A model generated the notes under the pieces. It did no database searches. It saw only the letters and a list, made by a program, of their open reading frames with translations, and was not told the DNA's origin. Shown piece by piece: positions 55,505 to 63,304 of a stretch of 64,000 nucleotides of DNA. The stretch is from a virus. The stretch covers positions 37,888 to 101,887 of IMG/VR virus record IMGVR_UViG_3300042514_001262; one strand, written 5' to 3'. Numbering within the stretch: the stretch's first letter is position 1; each line of letters begins with the position of its first letter. Both the position numbers and the translations under genes were made by a program.

Positions 55505-56626
55505 ATGGCAGTTATTCCAGAACCAGAAAGGTCAAAAATTTATACCAGAGTCAAACATTTATTGGGTGCCCCAATTAGGAGTGTTGAAATTGAAGATGAA
55601 ATGATGGATTCTTTAATGGAACTCTCTATACAAGATTATGAACAATATATCTTAAATTGGTTAATTGATAGTCAGTGGGTTAACTTGGTTAATCTTAATA
55701 TGACCGAAAAATCAGTTTCAAGAGCATTGATTACAAGAACAATGGATTTTGAACAACAATTCTCATATTCATATTCAAAAATCGTGGGTCTTCAGGCGGA
55801 AGGTCCTTGGGTATTAAAGAAAGATTATATCATTCTTGAACAGAACAAACAAAACTACGAAATCCCTGCTGGTCGTGAGATTAATGAAGTGTTATGGTTC
55901 AGTAATCAACCTATTACCGCATTTGGTATGGGTGGTATTGGGGGATTTGGTGGTGTAGGTCTTGGAGCCAACGAAGCTGGATTCGCTCAAATGGGATACC
56001 AAGGTTCTTATTTTATGATGTCAGGTTTTGATTATCTAATAAGAATGCAAGAATCAAACATTTTAAATAGAATTCTTGGAGGTTCTTTAACTTATAGAAT
56101 TACTGCATTACCTGATGGTAAAAAAGATTTACAACTATACAACGCACCTGGTAATCAATTTAATTGGGGTAACTATAGTCAATATGTTGGTAGAGCTGTG
56201 TGGTATTGGTATTACGATGTAACACCTGACAGTAGAGCCGATTGTTTAAAAAATAATCCTGATGTAATTAAATCACCAAATGATGTTCCATTAGAAGAAC
56301 TTACTTGGTCTGACTTAAATGTACCCGCACAACAATGGGTTAGAAGATGGTTTACCGCTTATGTTAAAGAAACATTAGGTAGAGTTAGAGGGAAATACAG
56401 TGGTAATTTAAAAACACCTGATTCTGAAATAACTATGGACTACACAAGTTTGTTGACCGAAGGTAAAGATGAAAAAACAAAATTAATAGAAGAACTTACA
56501 GGTGCTGAAGGTTGGTTAACAAGATTGAGACCTGAAAAAGTTATGGAAAGAGAAGCATTAATAGCTGAGAACTTAAATAAACAAATGAAGTTCAGAGCAA
56601 TGCCTCGTCAAATATATGTAATTTAA
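55505..56626 (+). CDS. Virion structural protein, neck/connector-like
   Basis: The product has 373 residues. The N-terminal helix SKIYTRVKHLLGAPIRSVEI, the central Gly-rich loop GMGGIGGFGGVGLGAN (about 138-155) and the C-terminal ending (YVKETLGRVRGKYSG, then SLLTEGKDEKTKLIEELTG) resemble a family of structural proteins seen in other large myoviruses near head-tail joining genes. A neck or head-completion role is inferred; no T4 gene can be named with confidence. It is followed four bases later by the 111-aa gene. Confidence 0.6.
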   Translation: MAVIPEPERSKIYTRVKHLLGAPIRSVEIEDEMMDSLMELSIQDYEQYILNWLIDSQWVNLVNLNMTEKSVSRALITRTMDFEQQFSYSYSKIVGLQAEGPWVLKKDYIILEQNKQNYEIPAGREINEVLWFSNQPITAFGMGGIGGFGGVGLGANEAGFAQMGYQGSYFMMSGFDYLIRMQESNILNRILGGSLTYRITALPDGKKDLQLYNAPGNQFNWGNYSQYVGRAVWYWYYDVTPDSRADCLKNNPDVIKSPNDVPLEELTWSDLNVPAQQWVRRWFTAYVKETLGRVRGKYSGNLKTPDSEITMDYTSLLTEGKDEKTKLIEELTGAEGWLTRLRPEKVMEREALIAENLNKQMKFRAMPRQIYVI

Positions 56627-56630
56627 TATT

Positions 56631-56966
56631 ATGGCAATTATAAGAACAATCCCGTCTACAAGATTAATCAACGGGGAAATTTTAAAAACATCAGAAGTAT
56701 CAATAGTATCCGAGTCGGAATATAGAACCAACGGAGAGGAATGTATTATTGTGAGAAATGTCAGTGAATCTACAATTATTTTGGATTCCAAAACAACTGA
56801 CCATATTGTGGTAAAGGCAATGACAAAAGTAACAATCAAACCTAATATAGGTAAGATTGATGAGGACTATGATGAAATAGTTGCCGACAAGTATGCTTGT
56901 ATTGAATTCAGATTTTGTGGTGGAAACTGGTATATTTTGTCGTCAGACGGATTGAAAAGTTCTTAA
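56631..56966 (+). CDS. Small beta-rich structural-type protein
   Basis: The product has 111 residues (MAIIRTIPSTRLINGEILKT), beta-rich, with CIEFRFCGGNWYILSSDGLK at the C-terminus, a pattern often seen in phage fiber or decoration proteins. It is the last gene of the plus-strand block, and its final codons overlap the degenerate outer repeat of the CRISPR-like array. Function unknown. Confidence 0.6.
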   Translation: MAIIRTIPSTRLINGEILKTSEVSIVSESEYRTNGEECIIVRNVSESTIILDSKTTDHIVVKAMTKVTIKPNIGKIDEDYDEIVADKYACIEFRFCGGNWYILSSDGLKSS

Positions 56967-57193
56967 TTTATTTCAAATTGAATCTATTTTCAACGAATTT
57001 TTATACACTACCTGTGCATTGGTAGGTGTCTATGACTTTCAAATTGTATCTATCTTCAACAGACCCTTGGACTATGCGCAGATTGTTGCGGGTGTCTATG
57101 ACTTTCAAATTGTATCTGTCTTCAACTTGGTATAGGTATATCCATCACAAAATGGTAGGTGTCTATGACTTTCAAATTGTATCTGTCTTCAAC
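56959..57193. CRISPR. CRISPR-like mini-array: 4 repeats, 3 spacers
   Basis: Four 36-bp units lie at 56959-56994 (degenerate, 26/36 matches), 57025-57060, 57091-57126 and 57158-57193. The last three differ at one position only (57052). The core reads CTTTCAAATTGTATCT and the units end TTCAAC on the plus strand (GTTGAA on the minus). Spacers of 30, 30 and 31 bp (56995-57024, 57061-57090, 57127-57157) are unrelated to each other. Geometry and a degenerate end repeat fit CRISPR, and 36/30 is usual for Bacteroidota type II-C and VI-B arrays. No cas gene is present. The outermost units overlap the 3' ends of both flanking genes, so an origin by duplication of coding sequence is an alternative. Confidence 0.6.
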
Positions 57194-57442
57194 CCACTTA
57201 CCGATAACCTTTAGGGTATCAACCTTCTCCAGTCCGAAGTAGTCAGAAATTTCGTCTCTTAATTTGTAATAAACATATAAATATCCCGGTTTTTTCCATC
57301 CTAAAACACCATATTCCTCACCAGGAAAGTGAAAAACAATATCAACAAACTTACCTTTTTTTTGTTCAAGAGCACCGTATTCCGTATCCAAAAATTTGAA
57401 TATAACTTTATCTAATCTATTTTCTGTTATAATGTATTTCAT
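57122..57442 (-). CDS. Small protein whose 3' end carries a CRISPR-like repeat
   Basis: The product has 106 residues (MKYIITENRLDKVIFKFLDT) with a central beta region (GYLYVYYKLRDEISDYFG) and a C-terminal helix. Residues about 83-94 (VEDRYNLKVIDT) are encoded by the outermost repeat of the array, and the last 12 residues by a spacer. Because VIGKWVEDRYNLKVID reads like a normal protein end, the repeat may derive from this gene, or the reading may be fortuitous. The plan resembles the 107-aa protein at 50896-51219. A TATTTATT octamer lies four bases upstream of its ATG. Function unknown. Confidence 0.6.
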   Translation of the reverse strand: MKYIITENRLDKVIFKFLDTEYGALEQKKGKFVDIVFHFPGEEYGVLGWKKPGYLYVYYKLRDEISDYFGLEKVDTLKVIGKWVEDRYNLKVIDTYHFVMDIPIPS

Positions 57443-57446
57443 TAAT

Positions 57447-57454
57447 AATAAATA
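57447..57454 (-). promoter_or_regulatory. TATTTATT octamer
   Basis: It lies four bases upstream of the ATG at 57442, in the 39-base gap after the polymerase gene. It could also start a transcript reading into the CRISPR-like array. Confidence 0.35.
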
Positions 57455-57481
57455 TTAGAAAATATTTTTTATTACCTTTTC

Positions 57482-60205
57482 TTAAATTATTGTTGCTAGA
57501 TTATCTTGCCAACCATCTTCTGCTAAGTCATACATATAGTCAGAACTTAAACCTCGTTTTTCCCAATAAGACATTTCAGCGTCTGTAATTGCTAACACAT
57601 CTTCCAACTTATCTTGGTCAGAATCTTCAAATGGTAACCCATTTATTAATTCACACTGAGCGGTTGTAAAGATACCTCTTTGTTCAGGGTCATTTACAAT
57701 TAAACCATTTCTAACCTCATCTTTAAAACAAACCAATAATGGCTCAATTCTTTTATTAAATGTTGTTATTGCTCTCGGCACATTATAATCACCTGTTAGA
57801 TTAGGGTCGTTATCTAAAATATCTTTATCTAACATATAACAATTAATTTGAACACCATCACCTTTCTTTTGAACATCACCGTGAGATGATTTAATACCAT
57901 TGTTAACATACAAAATAACATCACCCAAACTCACATTTAAGTTTGACTGTAAAGCTAACTCCATGTGAGCCATACGACTCATACTATTACCTGATTTAGT
58001 TTTTTCTGTTAAACGTTTCTTATAGTCCTCCATTGACAACTTAACCTTAGCTCTTTGAGCAATCTTACTTAACGGTATTTTCTTATCAAAGATTGTTTGT
58101 AAATACTCATAGTAGTATTCCACAAATGATTTACCGTCACCCTGAAGTAACATCTTAATTCCTTTATCCAAAAAAGCCTCAATATATAGTGGAAGTTTTT
58201 TTGATTTAATACTATTACCCGTTAATTTGATTTTACCTTTAGAATCCATAACGGCATAGTTCTTACGAGCCAAGTTAATACATGAAGGCCAAACCCCATC
58301 AGTATCAAGAGCCATTTCACCTCTCATGAAGATATCATTATACTCCGCAACATCCGCTTCAGGACCATAGTATTCTTTACCTTCTTTAACCTTCCAATTT
58401 AACCCACGACCAACATATACCCTATCCTTCGCATCTGGCGGAGTTGAAAAGTTCACTCCGTCCGTATCCATTACCAAAGGAACATAACCTTTAGTCATGA
58501 AGAACTTAATCATTTGACGAAGGTATTGTCTACCCGTACAAGTAATCTGTTCTCCCATATACATGTCACCCCAAGCATAAACCTGTGGTGCCGACAAAGC
58601 TCCGAACATGGAGTTAATAAAAATTTTAATTGGTAATTGTTTGTTACCGTATGATTCAGATTTTTTACGGTCTGTCTCATAAAACTCTTCCGCAAGTTGT
58701 TTGTATTTGATACGAGTGTCACGGAAATACTTTAACATTCCTTTCATTGCACCTGTTACATCACAGTCGGGGAATACATCGTGTACCAACTGAATAGAGG
58801 GATATAGAGACGAGAAGTCAAGTTTGAGAACATCTTTAGAGTAACCAACCTTAAGTAGTCGTGAAAGACCCCCTACGAAGTCTGTCTTACCTTGTTTCTC
58901 AGGAATGGCAAGTCCATGTTTATAAGACCAAGCCAACATCAACATCTTCCATAATGTTGCGGTTCCCATGGTTGAAACCCTTTCATATGTTGTTGGAATC
59001 ATCGCAGCCAACAAGAATGAACCTTGGTTGAACTCTTGGTCAACCTTTAGGGTTTCATCTAAGTCATCGTCAAGATACATCTCAACTAACTTGTCACCTG
59101 TAATTTTGTTATAAACATCAGAGCGTTTTGAACACGCATCATCAATCTTTGAATCAACCCCAACTTTCTTGTACTTACCGTTTTGAGTGTTTAACCAAAA
59201 ATCTTCTTTCTTCACATAAAATGGTCCGATATCCAAATGGTCAATATAAACACGGTCAGGAGCTTCAGCGTTAATATACTTGGTAATATATTTCAAACCC
59301 GCAGCTTTAATACTTGAGTTAATCGCCTGAGCCCTACGAACCGCATGGATAATATCAATTACATTGTAACCCCAAATTGAAGTTTGGGTAAAAGTTTCTA
59401 CCTCATTCGCAAGCTTTAACATACTATCTTTTCTTGTGAATGAATGGTCGGGGTGTAATGACTTACATATTTTCTTTGGGTCAATTCCCAATATATTACA
59501 TCTTTCAAAAATCCAATGCCAGTCAAAGTTTGCCGAATTATATCCACCAATTATACTTGGTTTTAATTCGTTAATCACTCTAAAAAATTCAATGATTGCA
59601 TTTTTTTCTTCTCTCTCATCCATACACTCAATCACTCGGTGATAACCCTTGTTTGTTTTAATTCCAATCATGAAGATACGACCATCCTTTGGTTCAAGAG
59701 CGGTCGTCTCCAAGTCATATACAAGTCGGGTCACTTCGTCATAGTTCTCGAAACCCTTAAATAATCGTTTTTCTTTTGAGATGAGATATTGTTCTACAGG
59801 AGGTAGAATCATTACTTTGTCTTTAGTTTTTTCTCCCCATGGGTCACATCCACCTTCTCTGAAGAATTGGATAAGTTCTCTATAACCTTTAAGTGATTTA
59901 ACCATGAACGTCATACCGTTCTGTAATCTTTCATTACCGTGGGTCTCCAATTTGTCAATCATAATACCATGTTTGGTCATGGCTTCTTTCTGAGCTGCTT
60001 TTGAATTACCGTAAAAGTTAATACCACGCAGGTCACCTACCCAAGCGAATGGGGTGAATGTATCTTTACGGATTTCTTTTCCCTTACCGGGTATTTCACG
60101 TACCTTGTAAATGGAATTTTCGCGATAATCGTATTCTATTGCGACTATAAATTCTTCGGGGTCATTCCCGTGTAAGAACGATTCAATTTCTTCGTTTGAT
60201 ATCAT
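57482..60205 (-). CDS. gp43: DNA polymerase, family B (gp43-like)
   Basis: This 907-residue replicative polymerase is close in length to T4 gp43 (898). The 3'-5' exonuclease motif I LVYDLETTALEP lies near residue 165 and Exo II-like GGYNSANFDWHW near 215. Polymerase motif A KLDFSSLYPSI lies near 466, motif B KIFINSMFGALSAP near 528 and motif C VMDTDGVNFSTP near 578. Motif C has Gly where YxDTDS enzymes have Ser. The gene is separated from the other replication genes by over 30 kb and has its own Bacteroidota-type promoter at 60262-60292. Confidence 0.93.
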   Translation of the reverse strand: MISNEEIESFLHGNDPEEFIVAIEYDYRENSIYKVREIPGKGKEIRKDTFTPFAWVGDLRGINFYGNSKAAQKEAMTKHGIMIDKLETHGNERLQNGMTFMVKSLKGYRELIQFFREGGCDPWGEKTKDKVMILPPVEQYLISKEKRLFKGFENYDEVTRLVYDLETTALEPKDGRIFMIGIKTNKGYHRVIECMDEREEKNAIIEFFRVINELKPSIIGGYNSANFDWHWIFERCNILGIDPKKICKSLHPDHSFTRKDSMLKLANEVETFTQTSIWGYNVIDIIHAVRRAQAINSSIKAAGLKYITKYINAEAPDRVYIDHLDIGPFYVKKEDFWLNTQNGKYKKVGVDSKIDDACSKRSDVYNKITGDKLVEMYLDDDLDETLKVDQEFNQGSFLLAAMIPTTYERVSTMGTATLWKMLMLAWSYKHGLAIPEKQGKTDFVGGLSRLLKVGYSKDVLKLDFSSLYPSIQLVHDVFPDCDVTGAMKGMLKYFRDTRIKYKQLAEEFYETDRKKSESYGNKQLPIKIFINSMFGALSAPQVYAWGDMYMGEQITCTGRQYLRQMIKFFMTKGYVPLVMDTDGVNFSTPPDAKDRVYVGRGLNWKVKEGKEYYGPEADVAEYNDIFMRGEMALDTDGVWPSCINLARKNYAVMDSKGKIKLTGNSIKSKKLPLYIEAFLDKGIKMLLQGDGKSFVEYYYEYLQTIFDKKIPLSKIAQRAKVKLSMEDYKKRLTEKTKSGNSMSRMAHMELALQSNLNVSLGDVILYVNNGIKSSHGDVQKKGDGVQINCYMLDKDILDNDPNLTGDYNVPRAITTFNKRIEPLLVCFKDEVRNGLIVNDPEQRGIFTTAQCELINGLPFEDSDQDKLEDVLAITDAEMSYWEKRGLSSDYMYDLAEDGWQDNLATII

Positions 60206-60261
60206 ATGTTATATAGTTGGTTTATTAGCTTTCACACCATCGTGAAATTTACCTTCTATCG

Positions 60262-60292
60262 CAAATATAAAATAAAACTTTAAATAATCAAA
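60262..60292 (-). promoter_or_regulatory. Bacteroidota-type promoter for DNA polymerase
   Basis: TTTG (60289-60292), exactly 19 bases, then TATATTTG (60262-60269) on the minus strand: a full match to TTTG-N19/20-TAnnTTTG. It lies between the stop of the 125-aa gene and the polymerase start, leaving a leader of about 50 bases. Confidence 0.8.
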
Positions 60293-60670
60293 TTAACAAC
60301 AAGCCGTTTCTGAAATAAAACTTGGTTGGATGTTGATATATAATTCTTCTCTGATTGGAAGAATTAAATTACCTTCGTCGTTTTTAATTAGTACCTGACC
60401 CTGATACCTTCCTGGTGTGTTTGTATCTCTTGAACTAAATTGGAAATAGACATAGTATTCAGGTGTGGCACCGACAGGTAATATTAAAGGTACAATACCG
60501 CAAGGTGCCGAAACTATTTTAGGAATCCCTGTCTCCACATCTATCATTGTAAAAAAGATTGTAGAGACCGCTAAATCTTCCATCAATTGTTGATACCCTG
60601 CTCGCCCATCCTTCACGACCTGAAGTTTCAAAATTGGTAAAGTTGCTCGTTCCTTGATATAGAATTCCAT
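60293..60670 (-). CDS. Small beta-sandwich-like protein
   Basis: The product has 125 residues (MEFYIKERATLPILKLQVVK). The middle TIFFTMIDVETGIPKIVSAP and the later SSRDTNTPGRYQGQVLI follow the pattern of the N-terminal domain of phage baseplate upper proteins and similar Ig-like folds. It ends with two cysteines. A virion accessory role is inferred. The gene is divergent from the second RHH+HNH cassette, with TATTTATT three bases before its ATG. Confidence 0.55.
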   Translation of the reverse strand: MEFYIKERATLPILKLQVVKDGRAGYQQLMEDLAVSTIFFTMIDVETGIPKIVSAPCGIVPLILPVGATPEYYVYFQFSSRDTNTPGRYQGQVLIKNDEGNLILPIREELYINIQPSFISETACC

Positions 60671-60673
60671 ACC

Positions 60674-60681
60674 AATAAATA
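60674..60681 (-). promoter_or_regulatory. TATTTATT octamer
   Basis: It lies three bases upstream of the ATG at 60670. A further TTATTTATC is present about 9 bases upstream of it. Confidence 0.35.
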
Positions 60682-60742
60682 CTTGATAAATAAAAAATAT
60701 TTAATTATTATTATTTGGTATGACTTTTCACACTTTACAAGA

Positions 60743-60750
60743 TATTTATA
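60743..60750 (+). promoter_or_regulatory. TATTTATA octamer before second RHH+HNH cassette
   Basis: The context AGATATTTATA lies four bases before the ATG at 60755, the same arrangement as at 53055-53062. Confidence 0.45.
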
Positions 60751-60754
60751 TTAT

Positions 60755-60910
60755 ATGAAACCAAGAAAAAAAGAAGAAGATAAAAAAATTAAATTCGCTA
60801 TTAGTTTAAACCCAAAATTATTTAAACGAATGGAAGATGAAATAATAAACAAGTCAGGATTGATTGAAAAATTATTGAGAGAACATTATGGAAAAAAAGA
60901 TTTGCAGTAA
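60755..60910 (+). CDS. RHH-type small protein of HNH cassette 2
   Basis: The product has 51 residues (MKPRKKEEDKKIKFAISLNP), the same length and plan as the protein at 53066-53221: basic KKEE(D/E)KKIK start, strand, then helices (KLFKRMEDEI; GLIEKLLREHYG) and a KKDL/NKNL end. A longer in-frame start at 60683 is unlikely because the conserved octamer would then be inside the gene. It overlaps the HNH start by 23 bases. Confidence 0.65.
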   Translation: MKPRKKEEDKKIKFAISLNPKLFKRMEDEIINKSGLIEKLLREHYGKKDLQ

Positions 60911-61628
60911 GTGTAAAATTGAAAAAGATGTTTGTGAGTTCTTTACTGACAAATCAAAAAAGGAGGGGGTATACCCTTCCTGTAAAGTTTGTAAAAAACA
61001 ATATTTTTCAAATAATGATGTTAAAATTAAAGATTACCAACAAAAAAGACGGATGAATAATCCCGACTATGGTAAACAATTCCGAGAAAAAAATCCGGAT
61101 TATGTTAAAAATTATTATATAAATAATAGAACTAAAATGATTGATTCGGTAAAAAAACATTATTTTAAAAATAAAGAAACGATTTTAACAAAAAATAGAG
61201 AACGAGCATTAAAATATTATTATGAGAATATTGACATAATTAAAGAAAAACGTAAAGAATATGATAAAAATAATCGAGAAAAACGTAATAATTATATCTC
61301 CGACAGGAAATTAAATAACCCAATTTATCGATTATCTCACATTGTCAGAAACAGAATTAAACAATTTCTCAAAACAAATAACATAACCAAAAAGAACAAA
61401 ACATTTGATATTGTTGGTTGTACTCCTGAATTTCTTAAAGAACATTTAGAACGAAAATTTACGGAAGGAATGTCTTGGGATAATCAGGGTAAATGGCACA
61501 TTGACCATATCGTTCCATTATCTTCGGCAAAAACTGATGAAGAAATTTATAAGTTGTGTCATTACACAAATCTTCAACCACTATGGGCTAAAGATAACTT
61601 AAAGAAAGGAGATAAGATTATATCTTAA
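60888..61628 (+). CDS. HNH endonuclease, cassette 2
   Basis: The 246-residue paralogue of the protein at 53202-53951 has an N-terminal zinc-ribbon-like set (KICSKCKIEKDVCEFF; YPSCKVCKKQYF), Lys/Asn/Arg-rich helical repeats, and a C-terminal HNH domain with FDIVGCTPEFLKEHLERKF, WHIDHIVPLSSAKTDEEIY and HYTNLQPLWAKDNLKKGDK. It is inserted on the plus strand between minus-strand genes, and its stop overlaps the glycosyltransferase stop by four bases. A homing endonuclease is the likely role. Confidence 0.85.
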   Translation: MEKKICSKCKIEKDVCEFFTDKSKKEGVYPSCKVCKKQYFSNNDVKIKDYQQKRRMNNPDYGKQFREKNPDYVKNYYINNRTKMIDSVKKHYFKNKETILTKNRERALKYYYENIDIIKEKRKEYDKNNREKRNNYISDRKLNNPIYRLSHIVRNRIKQFLKTNNITKKNKTFDIVGCTPEFLKEHLERKFTEGMSWDNQGKWHIDHIVPLSSAKTDEEIYKLCHYTNLQPLWAKDNLKKGDKIIS

Positions 61629-63298
61629 CATTCTTTTCTTAAACTTCTTTCATAATGGTCAAATCTATCGTGTTCAGTTGGTGTCATAAGTAATAATCCG
61701 GGATATAAACTACCATTTTTAACTAACTGATACATGTGACTCATCCACGTTTGTTCAAAACTATGAGCCCAAGTTGTGTCTAAAAACATTTTTTGATTAC
61801 CTGTTCTACTAACTATTTGAGGCCAATTACAATAATAAATTTCACCTGTTACATATGGTACTCCTTGATATGTGTTGACAGAATTATAAACAGCTCTTGG
61901 AGCATTTGGGTCTAATCCTTGTTCTGGTAATCTATTCTTACCTGGCCAATATTGTTCTCTAATATGTTGTGGGACATTATACCACGCCCATTGAGTTCCG
62001 TTATCTCCAAAAAACTCACTAAAGTTTAATTTTAAAAAATCAAAGTTTTCTTTTTTAACAATTTGAAGTGTTTTGGTATATAAATTTGGGACATATCGGT
62101 TAAATCCATTACGACATACATCACCTTCTTTAGGATAAAAGAACATATCGTCTTCAAAAAACAAATAAAAATCTAAATCAGTTTCATTTTGAAAATGTTC
62201 TGCAATCCATTGACGACCACCGCAAATACCTAAATTGTCTTTTTTAATATGTTCAAATCCATACTCTTCACATAATTTCAAATATTCCTCGGTGGTTGAT
62301 AAATCACTTGAATTATCTAATAAGAATTTCTTTGTTTTAGATATATAATCCTTATCGTATGCATTCATAGAGTCAATTAAAGTTCTGAATTGATTAGGAC
62401 TATTAAATGTTATAACATATAAACCAACTTTATTAGTATCTAAATTATTTTCCACTTTAATACTACTTTCAGATTTTGGTTTTAATTCATCATTTTTTAA
62501 ATCCTCAAAAAATTTACCAAATAAACCATTAGATTCAATCTCAAAATAATTAATTAAATCGGAATGAGTGTAACACATAATACTAAAAATAGATTCTTCA
62601 GTACCCATATAACCTTCCTCTAATGTAGTTTTTAGAAAATTATAATATATTCCATTCATGTCTGTTATGGTATGTTTTGGTCCTCCAAAAAATCCACCTC
62701 TAGCAACTTTATCAACTTTTGAACCCGCAACAGAATTTAACTTATTAAATTCAAATCCATGTATTTCAGTATTCGCCTCATATGGAAAACAAACAAATGA
62801 AAATTTTGAAATATATTTTGGTAATTTTTCTAACACTTTGTCGTGAGTAAAATATCCTGGGTGAACCGTGTTTGTTAATCCAGCGTCAATCCAAAACATC
62901 ATTTCAGAATTAAATGGGTCCATAATTCTGGCATCATTTAGTAAAAACATTTTAGACATTACTAAAGGATTATACATATCCAATTTTGCTTGAGTTGATT
63001 CAGGTAACCATCCCGCAAGATTATACCATTCAGGATTATTTCTTATTTCTTGAATTTTATTATAAAAGTCATTATTTTTAAACCAGTCTTGACTACGAGC
63101 AATGAATTGAGTGTTTTCGCGACTTCTTCTTTCAAATACAAAAGATTCTAAATCGGAATCACCAAAAATAATCATTGGATTATCAACCGTTAAAAGTTGT
63201 TCAAATTTATCTAAATAATGTTGAAACGAACGAGACCATCCTTGAGTTAGTTCATCTCTTTTAATATTCCAAAGTCCTGTTACTAATGTTATACTCAT
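61625..63298 (-). CDS. Two-domain glycosyltransferase-like protein
   Basis: The product has 557 residues. Residues about 1-270 resemble the HtrL/YibB-type family (ITLVTGLWNIKRDELTQGWS; MMFWIDAGLTNTV at about 135). Residues about 290-557 look like a GT-A family 2 glycosyltransferase: VGLYVITFNSPNQFRTLID, FLLDNSSDLST, then the acidic metal site FYLFFEDDMFFYP near residue 387. It would transfer sugars to virion proteins, DNA or host glycans; the acceptor is unknown. It follows the methyltransferase gene by six bases, so the two probably form a modification unit. Confidence 0.7.
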   Translation of the reverse strand: MSITLVTGLWNIKRDELTQGWSRSFQHYLDKFEQLLTVDNPMIIFGDSDLESFVFERRSRENTQFIARSQDWFKNNDFYNKIQEIRNNPEWYNLAGWLPESTQAKLDMYNPLVMSKMFLLNDARIMDPFNSEMMFWIDAGLTNTVHPGYFTHDKVLEKLPKYISKFSFVCFPYEANTEIHGFEFNKLNSVAGSKVDKVARGGFFGGPKHTITDMNGIYYNFLKTTLEEGYMGTEESIFSIMCYTHSDLINYFEIESNGLFGKFFEDLKNDELKPKSESSIKVENNLDTNKVGLYVITFNSPNQFRTLIDSMNAYDKDYISKTKKFLLDNSSDLSTTEEYLKLCEEYGFEHIKKDNLGICGGRQWIAEHFQNETDLDFYLFFEDDMFFYPKEGDVCRNGFNRYVPNLYTKTLQIVKKENFDFLKLNFSEFFGDNGTQWAWYNVPQHIREQYWPGKNRLPEQGLDPNAPRAVYNSVNTYQGVPYVTGEIYYCNWPQIVSRTGNQKMFLDTTWAHSFEQTWMSHMYQLVKNGSLYPGLLLMTPTEHDRFDHYERSLRKEC

Positions 63299-63304
63299 AA
63301 ATTA

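Noticed and set aside
56959-57193. Spacers targeting this same window
   Set aside because: By eye I saw no second copy of any of the three spacers, but I could not run an exhaustive search on both strands.
57026-57214. Plus-strand 62-codon ORF across the CRISPR-like repeats
   Set aside because: It only translates the repeats and spacers (MTFKLYLSS recurring) and has no independent support.
60683-60754. Longer N-terminus for the RHH protein of cassette 2
   Set aside because: The extension is unlike the paralogue and would cover the conserved AGATATTTATA signal; the ATG at 60755 matches cassette 1.
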